Below are positions 34,014 to 42,069 of a stretch of 64,000 bases of DNA, piece after piece. The notes below the pieces were generated by a model, which made no database searches, was not told the origin of the DNA, and saw nothing but the letters and a program-made list of their open reading frames with translations. This DNA is from an uncultured Eubacteriales bacterium (GTDB lineage: Bacteria > Bacillota > Clostridia > Oscillospirales > CAG-272): positions 1 to 64,000 of the forward strand of contig CAJJIY010000005.1 in assembly GCA_905187695.1 (NCBI GenBank), in the 5' to 3' direction. Made by a program: the position numbers and the translations under genes. Each line of letters opens with the position of its first letter. The stretch's first letter is position 1.

Positions 34014-34043
34014 AATTAAACCTCCTTGTTTTTTTCTAACAAT

Positions 34044-34072
34044 GTTTTACCAAAACCATTCAGAAAAGTCAA
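34044..34072 (-). promoter_or_regulatory. Probable sigma-A promoter for the Xre/HEPN pair
   Basis: On the minus strand: TTGACT (34072-34067), 17 bp, TAAAAC (34049-34044). The -10 is weak. Confidence 0.4.
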
Positions 34073-34208
34073 CCTACTTGTAATATACACGAAAAGTGGG
34101 GAAGTGATTTGCAAAATTAAAAACTCTACGCTCAGTAGAATCATACGGCATTTCTCATTAAAAGTCAATACAAACATGATGTTATAGGATTTCATCCTTT
34201 TCTCTACC

Positions 34209-34451
34209 ATGCGTGGTTTCCTGTTCTATCCCGAATTTATGCCGTTTGCATTTTCGGAACGGTCGGGATTGCTTGCGTTGTCTTTCGGGCATTTGCAACG
34301 GAAGTATTATTACGCTTCCTCTCTTTGCTATCTGGACGGTTCGCTGTATTTCCTCAACGGCTATTACTTCGGCGGCATCACCAATGTACTTGGCGACGCG
34401 CACACCTATCGTCTCGACCTTTCTACCGGCACGCTTACAAAGCTGGACTAA
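34209..34451 (+). pseudogene. C-terminal fragment of an unidentified protein
   Basis: An 80-codon frame ending SLYFLNGYYFGGITNVLGDA, HTYRLDLSTGTLTKLD. The last part reads like the final blade of a beta-propeller or similar repeat protein (LDLSTGTLTKL). It uses normal host codons, lacks a convincing start and abuts the AT-rich island, followed by a proper terminator. Most likely it is the tail of a gene cut by the island. Confidence 0.45.
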
Positions 34452-34455
34452 AATC

Positions 34456-34495
34456 CGGAAGGAAACCGACATTTGTCGGTTTCCTTCTCTTTTTT
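34456..34495 (+). terminator. Intrinsic terminator
   Basis: AAGGAAACCGAC/GTCGGTTTCCTT twelve-base-pair stem with loop ATTT, then a T-rich tract. Confidence 0.85.
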
Positions 34496-34506
34496 GGCTT
34501 TTCCAC

Positions 34507-34535
34507 TTGTAAAACGGGACAAAATGTGCTATGAT
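34507..34535 (+). promoter_or_regulatory. Sigma-A promoter for the membrane protein-metG operon
   Basis: TTGTAA (34507-34512), 17 bp, TATGAT (34530-34535). Confidence 0.6.
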
Positions 34536-34587
34536 ATAAGACAAATATGGATCGTAAAGACAATGCGGTCAGAAAGGGGGGAGCGCC

Positions 34588-35421
34588 ATGTCGCTTCGGG
34601 TGTCTCGGGCAGAGCGTCGCGTTTTCCGGGGGGCGGCAAAAGAGCTCTTCTGTAAAGCACAACAGGTGCTTGGCCGTCCGGGCGTGCTCACGCGGATGTT
34701 GCTTTCTTTTCTCCTTGTGCTTGCGGCGGGCGGCGTCTTTCTCCTTTTCTCCGCCTTGTTCGGGGCCTTTTTCGGTGCGCTTCCGGGAATTTCTCCGGGT
34801 GCGCAAAAAATACTTTCTTACCTTTCGAACGGCATTTTCCTGGCGCTTTGCTTCTTCCTTTTGCTGCCGCTTTTCTGGGGGCGAATGCGCATGGCGGCGC
34901 AGTGCCTTCTGGGTGAACTGCCACCTGTGACTTCGGTTTTTTATGCCTTTACCTCCGGTCGGCGCTATCTTCGTGCATTGCAGGCCTCGGTTTGCGCGCT
35001 TCTTTTCCTTGGCGTACCGGTGGGCATCACTGCGGCGCTCTTGTTTGTCCCGCCGCGCGTTTTTGCGGCTCTCTCCGCTTCTATGTCGATGGGCGTTTCG
35101 GTTGCGATTACGGTGTTTTCATGGGTGCTTGTGGTGCTGATCGGCCTGACGCTTTTGTTGCTTTCTTTTTTGCTCCTGCCGTTTTTACCGTGGCTCTTTG
35201 CCTATGAAAGGCGGCCGGTCCGGTTGCTTTTTGCCGACTACCTGAAACGCGTGTCCCCCCTTTCGGTTGGGATTTTTTATCACGCAGAGGGGCTTTTGTG
35301 GCGCGTGCTTTTGTCGCTTTTAGGCGTCGGTGTGCCGGGGCTTCTTTACTTTTTCCACCTCAATCTTTTGTCTTTTCTGTGCCTTTCGTTGGCACTTACC
35401 CCGAAGGAGGATCTCACATGA
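34588..35421 (+). CDS. Polytopic membrane protein of unknown function
   Basis: A 277-residue protein with an Arg-rich N-terminal cytoplasmic segment and about six long hydrophobic helices (LLSFLLVLAAGGVFLLFSAL, VFSWVLVVLIGLTLLLLSFL and others). The layout, with a helix pair after an amphipathic start, resembles DUF975-type membrane proteins, but no firm family mark is seen. GAAAGGGGGGAG precedes the ATG. Its stop overlaps the metG start (ATGA), so the two are translationally coupled. Confidence 0.7.
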   Translation: MSLRVSRAERRVFRGAAKELFCKAQQVLGRPGVLTRMLLSFLLVLAAGGVFLLFSALFGAFFGALPGISPGAQKILSYLSNGIFLALCFFLLLPLFWGRMRMAAQCLLGELPPVTSVFYAFTSGRRYLRALQASVCALLFLGVPVGITAALLFVPPRVFAALSASMSMGVSVAITVFSWVLVVLIGLTLLLLSFLLLPFLPWLFAYERRPVRLLFADYLKRVSPLSVGIFYHAEGLLWRVLLSLLGVGVPGLLYFFHLNLLSFLCLSLALTPKEDLT

Positions 35422-37400
35422 AAGAAAAATATTACCTGACAACAGCCATTGCTTACGCCTCCCGCAAACCGCATTTCGGCAACACCTACGAGATCATTAT
35501 GTCGGACGCGGTGGCCCGTTACAAGCGGATGCGCGGCTATGATGTCTATTTCTGCACCGGCACGGACGAGCACGGTCAGAAAATCGAGGCGCTGGCCAAG
35601 GAAGCCGGCGTGACGCCCAAGGCCTATGTGGACGGGGTGGCCGGTGAGATTCGCGCCATCTGGGACAAGATGAATGCCAGCTATGACTATTTTATCCGTA
35701 CCACCGACGAAAATCATGTGACCGCCGTGCAGAAGATTTTCCGCAAATTTTATGAAAAAGGCGATATTTACAAGGGCCAGTATGAGGGCTGGTACTGCAC
35801 CCCTTGCGAGTCCTTTTTTACCGCTTCTCAGGCGGTGGACGGCAAGTGCCCGGATTGCGGCCGGCCGCTTGCGAAAGCCAAGGAAGAGGCCTATTTCTTC
35901 CGGATGAGCCGCTACGCCGGGGAACTGACCGGATATATTGAAAGCCATCCCGATTTCATTAAGCCGGAATCCCGCAAACGCGAAATGCTCAATAACTTTC
36001 TGAAGACCGAGGGCGGTCTCCAGGATCTTTGCGTGTCCCGCACTTCTTTTTCGTGGGGCATCCCGGTGGATTTTGACCCCAAACATGTGGTCTATGTGTG
36101 GTTGGATGCGCTGGTGAACTATATCACGGCGCTCGGCTACGATCCGGACAAGTCCTTTGAGGAGCAGTCGGAACACTTTAAAAAATACTGGCCCTGCGAT
36201 GTGCATATCATCGGCAAGGATATTCTGCGTTTCCACACCATCTACTGGCCGATTTTCCTCACCGCGCTGGGGCTTCCGCTTCCGCGTCTGGTTTTCGGTC
36301 ACCCGTGGTTCAACGCCGCCGAGGAAAAGAAAAACGGCGACGGCGCGGAGGTGAAAATGTCCAAGTCCCGTGGCAATGTCATTTATGCCGATGAACTGGC
36401 CCAGACTTTCGGCGTGGACGGCGTCCGTTATTTTGCCCTTTCCGAAATGCCTTACGATAGCGACGGCCGTATTTGCTATACCAATGTGCTCACACGCTAT
36501 AATACCGATCTGGCCAATAATCTCGGAAACCTTGTCAGCCGTACCCATGCCATGACGGTAAAATATTTCGGCGGCGTTGTTCCGGTTCCCGCGGCCGAGG
36601 AAGGGCCGGATGGGGAACTGAAGGCGGCCGTGCGCAACTGTGTAGAGAAATATACCGCGCTGATGGACGGGTTCCGCCTGGCCGATGCGGCAGACGAGAT
36701 CTTTTCTCTTTTGCGCCGCGCCAACAAATATATTGACGAAACGATGCCCTGGGCGCTGGCCAAGGACGAAAGCCGGCGCGAACGGCTCGGCAGTGTGCTC
36801 TACAATCTGCTGGAAACCATCCGCACAGCGGCCGTTTTGCTGACGCCGTTTATTCCCGAAACGGCCGGAAAAATCTTTGCTCAGTTGAATACCGACCTGT
36901 CCGCTTTTGAAACGGTTTCGGCTTTCGGCGCCTACCGTCCCGGTACGGTGTTGGGTGCGGCCGCGCCGCTCTTTGCCCGTGTGGACGAAAAGGTGGTGGC
37001 CGAAATTATCAAGGCGCGGGAAGAAGCCGCCGCCAAGGCCGAAAAGGCCGCGGCCATACCGGAAAAACCGGAGGGCTGTGCGGTGATTGGCATAGATGAT
37101 TTTATGAAGGTGGAACTGCGCAGCGCCAAGGTGCTTGCCTGCGAGAAGGTGCCGAAAGCCAAAAAACTCTTAAAGCTGCAACTGGATCTCGGTTATGAAC
37201 AGCGGCAGGTCGTTTCGGGCATTGCCGGATTTTACGAACCGGAGGCGCTTATCGGAAAGAAGGTCATTGTGGTGGCCAATCTGGCGCCTGCCACGCTGTG
37301 CGGCATCGAGTCAAACGGCATGATTCTGGCGGCCGGCGAGAAGCAGATCCGCGTGGTCTTTCTGGATCCGGAAACGCCGCTGGGCGAGCGTATCCGCTGA
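35418..37400 (+). CDS. metG: Methionyl-tRNA synthetase
   Basis: A 660-residue class I synthetase that charges tRNA(Met). ATG 35418 follows GAAGGAGG; a longer in-frame start upstream lies in the previous gene. The HIGH motif appears as HFGN (residues 19-22), with Ile replaced by Phe. A zinc knuckle is seen as CTPCE...KCPDCG and the KMSKS loop is exact (K313-S317). The anticodon-binding helical domain follows, and residues ~555-660 form a C-terminal EMAP-II/Arc1p-type tRNA-binding OB fold (IDDFMKVELRSAKVLACEKV, VSGIAGFYEP, NLAPATLCGIESNGMILA), which dimerises the enzyme. Confidence 0.95.
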   Translation: MKEKYYLTTAIAYASRKPHFGNTYEIIMSDAVARYKRMRGYDVYFCTGTDEHGQKIEALAKEAGVTPKAYVDGVAGEIRAIWDKMNASYDYFIRTTDENHVTAVQKIFRKFYEKGDIYKGQYEGWYCTPCESFFTASQAVDGKCPDCGRPLAKAKEEAYFFRMSRYAGELTGYIESHPDFIKPESRKREMLNNFLKTEGGLQDLCVSRTSFSWGIPVDFDPKHVVYVWLDALVNYITALGYDPDKSFEEQSEHFKKYWPCDVHIIGKDILRFHTIYWPIFLTALGLPLPRLVFGHPWFNAAEEKKNGDGAEVKMSKSRGNVIYADELAQTFGVDGVRYFALSEMPYDSDGRICYTNVLTRYNTDLANNLGNLVSRTHAMTVKYFGGVVPVPAAEEGPDGELKAAVRNCVEKYTALMDGFRLADAADEIFSLLRRANKYIDETMPWALAKDESRRERLGSVLYNLLETIRTAAVLLTPFIPETAGKIFAQLNTDLSAFETVSAFGAYRPGTVLGAAAPLFARVDEKVVAEIIKAREEAAAKAEKAAAIPEKPEGCAVIGIDDFMKVELRSAKVLACEKVPKAKKLLKLQLDLGYEQRQVVSGIAGFYEPEALIGKKVIVVANLAPATLCGIESNGMILAAGEKQIRVVFLDPETPLGERIR

Positions 37401-37407
37401 TTTTACC

Positions 37408-37440
37408 GGGGTTGCCGCGTGTCCGCGTGGCAACCCTTTT
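37408..37440 (+). terminator. Hairpin terminator between metG and gpsA
   Basis: GGGTTGCC/GGCAACCC stem followed by TTTT, 23 bases before gpsA. Confidence 0.7.
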
Positions 37441-37462
37441 ATCCAAAAAACAAGGAGAAAGC

Positions 37463-38446
37463 ATGAAAATCACAGTCATCGGGTGCGGCCGGTGGGGGTC
37501 GCTCATTACATGGTATCTGGCCGGAAAGGGGCATGAGGTCACACTGTACGGCCGGGAGACCTCGGCGCATATGCAACAGTTTCTTGCCACCCGGCAAAAC
37601 GATCTGCTCACCCTGCCGGACTCTGTGTGCCTTTCGACCGATCTCACAAAAGCTTTGGAAGGCGCCAAAACCGTTATTTTGTCCGTGCCTTCCCAAAGCC
37701 TTCGCGCCCTTTTGAAAGAAGCCCCGCTTCGTGCGCTGAAAAACCCTTCCTTTGTTCTTTGTATGAAAGGGCTGGAGATCGAGAGCGGCAAGCGTCTTTC
37801 CGAGGTGGTGCACGAAGAACTGCCCGAAGGCCGCGTGGCGGTCTGGCTGGGGCCGGGTCATGTGCAGGAATTTTATGCAGGCATTCCGAACTGCATGGTG
37901 ATTGACAGTGCCGACAAAGCCTTTCAGCGGGAGCTGATTTCGGCTTTTTCCGGCGATCTCATCCGTTTTTACTACGGGCAGGACCTGCTTGGCAATGAGA
38001 TCGGCGCGGCGCTCAAAAATGTCATCGGGATTGCCGCCGGTTTTCTGGATGGGCTGTCACTGACCACGCTGAAAGGCCCGCTGATGAGCCGGGGGACCGC
38101 AGAGGTGGCGCGTCTGATCAAAGCCATGGGCGGCGATCCGCTCTCTGCCTATGGCCTTTGCCATCTGGGGGACTATGAAGCTACCGTTTTTTCGCCCTAT
38201 TCGCACAACCGTACTTTCGGCGAAAACTACATAAAGGGCATCCCCTATACCGCGCTGGCAGAAGGATATTACACCGTCAGAGCCCTGCGCGTGCTGGAAA
38301 TTCAATATCATATGGAGATGCCGATTTGCGATTCGGTTTACCGGGTACTTTATGAAAACGCCGTGCCGCGGGAGGAGATCGATCGGCTGTTCGGCCGTTC
38401 GCTCAAGCCGGAGTTTTACGACCGCATCCGGGAGGAAAAGGCATGA
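37463..38446 (+). CDS. gpsA: NAD(P)H-dependent glycerol-3-phosphate dehydrogenase
   Basis: A 327-residue enzyme that reduces dihydroxyacetone phosphate to sn-glycerol 3-phosphate for phospholipid synthesis. The N-terminal Rossmann motif is VIGCGRWGSLI. Family motifs include ILSVPSQSLRALL, the catalytic Lys region GNEIGAALKNVIGIAAGFLD and GLCHLGDYEATVFSPYSHNR near the substrate site. ATG 37463 follows AAGGAG. The stop overlaps tatD (ATGA). TPI upstream in the window supplies the same triose phosphate pool. Confidence 0.92.
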   Translation: MKITVIGCGRWGSLITWYLAGKGHEVTLYGRETSAHMQQFLATRQNDLLTLPDSVCLSTDLTKALEGAKTVILSVPSQSLRALLKEAPLRALKNPSFVLCMKGLEIESGKRLSEVVHEELPEGRVAVWLGPGHVQEFYAGIPNCMVIDSADKAFQRELISAFSGDLIRFYYGQDLLGNEIGAALKNVIGIAAGFLDGLSLTTLKGPLMSRGTAEVARLIKAMGGDPLSAYGLCHLGDYEATVFSPYSHNRTFGENYIKGIPYTALAEGYYTVRALRVLEIQYHMEMPICDSVYRVLYENAVPREEIDRLFGRSLKPEFYDRIREEKA

Positions 38447-39246
38447 CGGGCATTTTCGATTCGCACGCGCATTACTATGACGCGCGTTTTGAGGAATTGC
38501 CGGGCGGCGCAGACGCGCTTCTTGCCGGATTGCCGGGGGAGGGCGTTTCCCGGATCTTAAATGTCGCCACCTCGCCCGAAAACACAGCGGCGGTACTTGC
38601 GCAGGCCGCGCGTTGGCCGTTTCTGTATGCCGCCGTCGGCATTCATCCGACGGATGGTCAGGCGCTTGCCGACCCCGCCGCGGCCATCGGGGGACTGGAC
38701 GCGCTTTTAAGGGACAAAAAGGGCAGGCAGGAACAAAAAATCGTGGCGCTGGGCGAAATCGGTCTGGACTATCACTATCCCGATACCGACCGTGAAAAGC
38801 AGGCTCTTTTTTTTGAGGCGCAACTGGCCCTTGCCGGGGAACTGGCCCTGCCGGTGATCATTCATGACCGGGAAGCGCACGGCGATACCTTTGCGGCTGT
38901 GTGCCGCCATCCCGGCGTACAGGGCGTTTTCCACAGCTACAGCGGCAGTGCCGAGATGGCGCGGGATCTGATTCGCCGTGGCTGGTATCTTTCTTTTTCC
39001 GGGGTCGTTACCTATAAAAACGCGCGCCATGTGCGCGAAGCGGCCGCTCTTACCCCGCCCGACCGCATCCTGGTGGAAACGGATTGTCCCTATCTTCCGC
39101 CGGTGCCGCACCGCGGGGAGATCAATCATTCGGGCTATCTGTCCTGTACGCTCGCCGTACTTGCCGAAGTTTGCGGATGCACGACGGAAGAGATGGCGCG
39201 GCGCACCGCTCAAAACGCTTCCCGCCTTTTCGGGGTCGCACTCTGA
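38443..39246 (+). CDS. TatD-family metal-dependent hydrolase
   Basis: A 267-residue TIM-barrel hydrolase of the TatD DNase family. Metal ligands appear in FDSHAHYYD (two His), the Glu of VALGEIGLDYHY, VIIHDREAHGD, GVFHSYSG and the terminal Asp of LVETDCPYLPPVPHRG. The ATG overlaps the gpsA stop. Homologues act as 3'-5' exonucleases or D-tyrosyl-type deacylases; the precise substrate is not established here. Confidence 0.88.
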   Translation: MTGIFDSHAHYYDARFEELPGGADALLAGLPGEGVSRILNVATSPENTAAVLAQAARWPFLYAAVGIHPTDGQALADPAAAIGGLDALLRDKKGRQEQKIVALGEIGLDYHYPDTDREKQALFFEAQLALAGELALPVIIHDREAHGDTFAAVCRHPGVQGVFHSYSGSAEMARDLIRRGWYLSFSGVVTYKNARHVREAAALTPPDRILVETDCPYLPPVPHRGEINHSGYLSCTLAVLAEVCGCTTEEMARRTAQNASRLFGVAL

Positions 39247-39278
39247 ACGGAGAATTGCTCTCTTTCGGGGCGCGTGTC

Positions 39279-39322
39279 AATTGCCTGTCCGGCACTTTTG
39301 AGGTGCCAGGCAGGCAATTTTT
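39279..39322 (+). terminator. Intrinsic terminator after tatD
   Basis: AATTGCCTG...CAGGCAATT outer stem with GGCAC/GTGCC inner stem, then T5. Confidence 0.8.
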
Positions 39323-39389
39323 GTGCAATTTATCCAAAAGTAACCGGGTTGTTTCTCCGTTTTGCCGTTCAGAATTTCCAATAATCATC

Positions 39390-39418
39390 TTGAAAAGTGA
39401 ACAAACATAGGATATAAT
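39390..39418 (+). promoter_or_regulatory. Sigma-A promoter for the EF-G paralogue
   Basis: TTGAAA (39390-39395), 17 bp, TATAAT (39413-39418). A ~90-base leader with CCCGCGGGTCTGCCCGCC and a GCCTG/CAGGC inverted repeat follows; no known riboswitch is recognised in it. Confidence 0.75.
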
Positions 39419-39511
39419 AAAAACAGGATGCCGAAAGCCCGCGGGTCTGCCCGCCTGGATGCTGGCAGGCAAACCGTTTAACACGCCAAGGGCGACAAAG
39501 GAGGAAATTCT

Positions 39512-41554
39512 ATGGCTGCATTCGACACAAAAGCAATTCGGAACCTGGCATTGCTGGGACACGGCTCTTGCGGGAAGACCTCGCTGACCGAAGCAATGCT
39601 TTACCTGAGCGGACGAACCGACCGCGTGGGAAAGATCGCGGACGGAAACACGGTTTGCGATTTTGACCCGGAAGAACAGAAGCGCGGCTTTTCTATTTCC
39701 GCCTCGCTGGCTTCGCTTGTTTATAAAGATATTAAAATCAACATTCTGGATACGCCGGGTTATCCCGATTTTGAGGGCGAGGTCCGTCAGGCGCTCCGTG
39801 TGGCGGGCAGTGCCGTCATTGTGGTGGACGGTAAGAGCGGCATTGAGGTCGGCACGGAACTGGCTTTTGACGCCGCCACAGAGGCCGGCGTACCGAAAGT
39901 ATTTTTTATCAATAAGTGCGACGATCCAGACTATGATTTTACCAAGTCTTTTGCCGAGCTGCGCGAGCGTTTCGGCAACGATATCTGCCCGGTTTTCATT
40001 CCGTATCGGAAAGGGAACGACACCGCCATGATCGACCTGGTGGATATGAAGGCGTATTCCTATGCGCAAAACGGCCGACGCAGCGAGATTCCCATGGACG
40101 CGGAGATGAGTGCGCTGGCGGCACACTATAAGGATAATTTCAATGAGGCCATTGCCACCACGGATGAGGCGCTCATGGAAAAATATTTTGCCGGCGAAGA
40201 GATCACCCGCGAGGAAGCGGCGCTGGCATTGCATGAGGGTATTATTGCCGGCAGTATCAAGCCGGTCTACTGTGGCTCTGCCGTCAAAATGTGGGGCGTA
40301 ATCGCCATGCTGGACGCAGTGGCCGAATCCTTCCCGCGCTTTACCGCCAAGAAAGAAGAAACGCTGGAAGACGGCGGAAAAATCAAAATCGATCCGGCCG
40401 GCGAAACCGCGCTCTTCATTTTCAAGACCGTGGCCGACCCGTTTGTGGGTCAGATGTCCTATTTCAAGGTCATGAGCGGTACTTTGCGTCGGGATATGAC
40501 GCTGAAGAACAGCCGCGGCGGTAGTGAAAAAATGGCGCATTTTTACACTATGGTGGGCAAAAAACAGGAAGAGGCCGAAGAATTTGCCTGCGGCGACATC
40601 GGCATGATCGCCAAACTTTCCGCCGCCAAAACCAATGATACGCTCTCGGAATCCGGCACACTCACTTACCGGAAGATCCGTTATCCCGTGCCCTATATGA
40701 CACAGGTCATTCTGCCGCAGAGCGCGGCGGACGAAAGCAAGATGTCTCAGAGTATTTCCCGGATGCTGGATGAGGATCTGACGCTCCGCTATGAAAATGA
40801 CGCGGAAACTTCTCAGATGCTCATTTCGGGTCTGGGCGATACGCACCTGTCCGTGCTGGCCGCGCGCCTCAAGACCCGTTTCGGCGTCAATATCAAACTG
40901 GCCGTACCGCGCATTGCCTATCGGGAGCGCATTACCAAACGGGTGGATGTGCAGGGCAAACACAAAAAGCAAAACGGCGGTTCGGGACAGTACGGAGATG
41001 TGCGCATCCGGTTTGCGCCCGGCACCGAGGAAGGGCTGACTTTCAAGGTTTCCGTGGTCGGCGGCACAGTTCCCAAGGAATATTTCCCGGCTGTGGAAGA
41101 AGGCCTTCGCAAAGCCATGACCAAGGGCAAGTACGGATACCCCATGGTACAGCTGGAAGCGGATCTTTACGATGGTTCTTACCATGATGTGGATTCGGAC
41201 AGCCGCTCCTTTGAGACGGCGGCGCAACTGGCCTACAAACTTTGTCTGGAGCAGGCCGCGCCGGTGTTGCTGGAGCCGGTCGGAGAACTGAACATCACGG
41301 TTCCGGAAAGTCTGGTGGGCACCGTCATGGGCGATCTTAACAAACGACGGGGGAGCGTGATGGGTATGGATTCCGCCGCGCGCAAGGGTTATACCACCGT
41401 ACACGCCATGGCGCCCAAGGCCGAACTGCTGGATTATCCCATTGTTCTGCGCGCGATGACCAAAGGGCTGGGCGTTTTCGATTTCAGCGTGACCGGTTAC
41501 GAAGTTGTACCCGCCAATTTGGTCCCGAAAATCACAAGTGAGCAAAAAAATTAA
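39512..41554 (+). CDS. EF-G-like translation GTPase (EF-G2 type)
   Basis: A 680-residue paralogue of elongation factor G. G1 is GHGSCGKT (residues 16-23) in place of AHIDAGKT. G3 is DTPGYPDF (D80, Y84), so the His that polarises water in DTPGH of true EF-G is Tyr. G4 is NKCD (134-137) and switch I is EEQKRGFSIS in place of EQERGITI. Domains II-V are present (QMSYFKVMSGTL, SVVGGTVPKEYFPAVEEGLR, RRGSVMGMD). This pattern marks the EF-G2/FusA2 branch rather than the main translocase; its role may be recycling or stress-related translation. AAAGGAGG precedes the ATG. It is a single gene with its own promoter. Confidence 0.88.
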   Translation: MAAFDTKAIRNLALLGHGSCGKTSLTEAMLYLSGRTDRVGKIADGNTVCDFDPEEQKRGFSISASLASLVYKDIKINILDTPGYPDFEGEVRQALRVAGSAVIVVDGKSGIEVGTELAFDAATEAGVPKVFFINKCDDPDYDFTKSFAELRERFGNDICPVFIPYRKGNDTAMIDLVDMKAYSYAQNGRRSEIPMDAEMSALAAHYKDNFNEAIATTDEALMEKYFAGEEITREEAALALHEGIIAGSIKPVYCGSAVKMWGVIAMLDAVAESFPRFTAKKEETLEDGGKIKIDPAGETALFIFKTVADPFVGQMSYFKVMSGTLRRDMTLKNSRGGSEKMAHFYTMVGKKQEEAEEFACGDIGMIAKLSAAKTNDTLSESGTLTYRKIRYPVPYMTQVILPQSAADESKMSQSISRMLDEDLTLRYENDAETSQMLISGLGDTHLSVLAARLKTRFGVNIKLAVPRIAYRERITKRVDVQGKHKKQNGGSGQYGDVRIRFAPGTEEGLTFKVSVVGGTVPKEYFPAVEEGLRKAMTKGKYGYPMVQLEADLYDGSYHDVDSDSRSFETAAQLAYKLCLEQAAPVLLEPVGELNITVPESLVGTVMGDLNKRRGSVMGMDSAARKGYTTVHAMAPKAELLDYPIVLRAMTKGLGVFDFSVTGYEVVPANLVPKITSEQKN

Positions 41555-41583
41555 AAAAATTTTAAGAAAATGTGATTTTGGCG

Positions 41584-41612
41584 TTGACAAATTCACAGAT
41601 TTGTATTATAAT
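41584..41612 (+). promoter_or_regulatory. Perfect consensus sigma-A promoter for the 57-residue peptide
   Basis: TTGACA (41584-41589), 17 bp, TATAAT (41607-41612). Confidence 0.88.
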
Positions 41613-41659
41613 CTATACGAACGGAAAACTAATTCCTGCATTTAAGGAGGCAACAAAAG

Positions 41660-41833
41660 ATGAAACATATTTATCTCGAGCCCCGTGCCAGTGTCCGTAT
41701 GCTGTTGGCCATGGATATCATTGCCGCTTCCGGTGAGCCGACTCCCGGTGGCAATAAGCCGGATGATCCGGGCAAGGATCTGACACCCGAACCGCTGCCC
41801 GAAGACGACACTGCCGACGATACGCTGGACTGA
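41660..41833 (+). CDS. Small acidic peptide, family A member 2
   Basis: A 57-residue peptide with AAGGAGG (41644-41650) before its ATG and its own perfect promoter and terminator. Residues 1-25 (MKHIYLEPRASVRMLLAMDI, IAAS) align with the 39-residue peptide at 10143 at P, A, a hydrophobic run, D, I-I, x-A-S. The tail (GEPTPGGNKPDDPGKDLTPE, PLPEDDTADDTLD) is Pro/Asp/Glu-rich. There is no signal peptide, cysteine or recognised domain. An ABC exporter follows under a separate promoter. It could be a regulatory, exported or modified peptide; function is unknown. Confidence 0.72.
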   Translation: MKHIYLEPRASVRMLLAMDIIAASGEPTPGGNKPDDPGKDLTPEPLPEDDTADDTLD

Positions 41834-41845
41834 TTGGGGTAATTT

Positions 41846-41871
41846 CCGAGCCGCCGCTTGCGACGGCTCGG
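41846..41871 (+). terminator. Hairpin after the 57-residue peptide
   Basis: CCGAGCCG/CGGCTCGG eight-base-pair stem; the T tract comes only after ten further bases. Confidence 0.55.
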
Positions 41872-41887
41872 TCTCGCCTTATTTTTT

Positions 41888-41915
41888 GGCCGGATTGCTT
41901 CCGGCTTTATTTTGT
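41888..41915 (+). terminator. Second hairpin terminator
   Basis: GCCGGA/TCCGGC stem followed by TTTATTTTG. Confidence 0.6.
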
Positions 41916-41966
41916 TTACAATTGCTTAAAAAGGCCGAAAAATTCCGGTTTTTTCTTTTTTGGCTC

Positions 41967-41995
41967 TTGACAACGATATTTTTTTGTGCTACCAT
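41967..41995 (+). promoter_or_regulatory. Sigma-A promoter for the ABC exporter operon
   Basis: TTGACA (41967-41972), 17 bp, TACCAT (41990-41995). Confidence 0.65.
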
Positions 41996-42036
41996 GTGCC
42001 TGTAAGGTGTTGACATTTTGTCAGCAATCCAAGGCG

Positions 42037-42059
42037 AACTGTCGGGCGGCAGTTTTTTT
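42037..42059 (+). terminator. Leader terminator (possible attenuator) upstream of the ABC operon
   Basis: AACTGTC/GGCAGTT stem, loop GGGC, then T7, placed between the promoter and the ATP-binding gene. It would stop most transcripts in the leader unless something prevents hairpin formation. Confidence 0.55.
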
Positions 42060-42069
42060 AAAGGTCATG

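Larger units (their letters stand above)
32007..34200. other. AT-rich island (probable horizontally acquired segment)
   Basis: The sequence is visibly far richer in A and T than either flank, with codon use to match (frequent AAA, ATT, TTT and AAT). It carries two minus-strand genes, an HEPN-like protein and an Xre regulator. The left edge truncates an Xre gene and the right edge adjoins a gene fragment. No integrase, transposase or clear target duplication was found. Confidence 0.6.

Noticed and set aside
32007..34200. Prophage or integrative element
   Set aside because: No integrase, transposase, relaxase or structural gene is visible; only two genes fit in the segment.
35298..35420. T-box leader before metG
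   Set aside because: The start overlaps the preceding gene and no T-box sequence (TGGnACCGCG-like) is seen.
39420..39511. Structured leader of the EF-G paralogue as a riboswitch
   Set aside because: Inverted repeats are present, but no conserved core of a known riboswitch class was recognised.
39122..41596. 824-codon minus-strand frame opposite the EF-G paralogue
   Set aside because: No family pattern; the plus strand is clearly coding.
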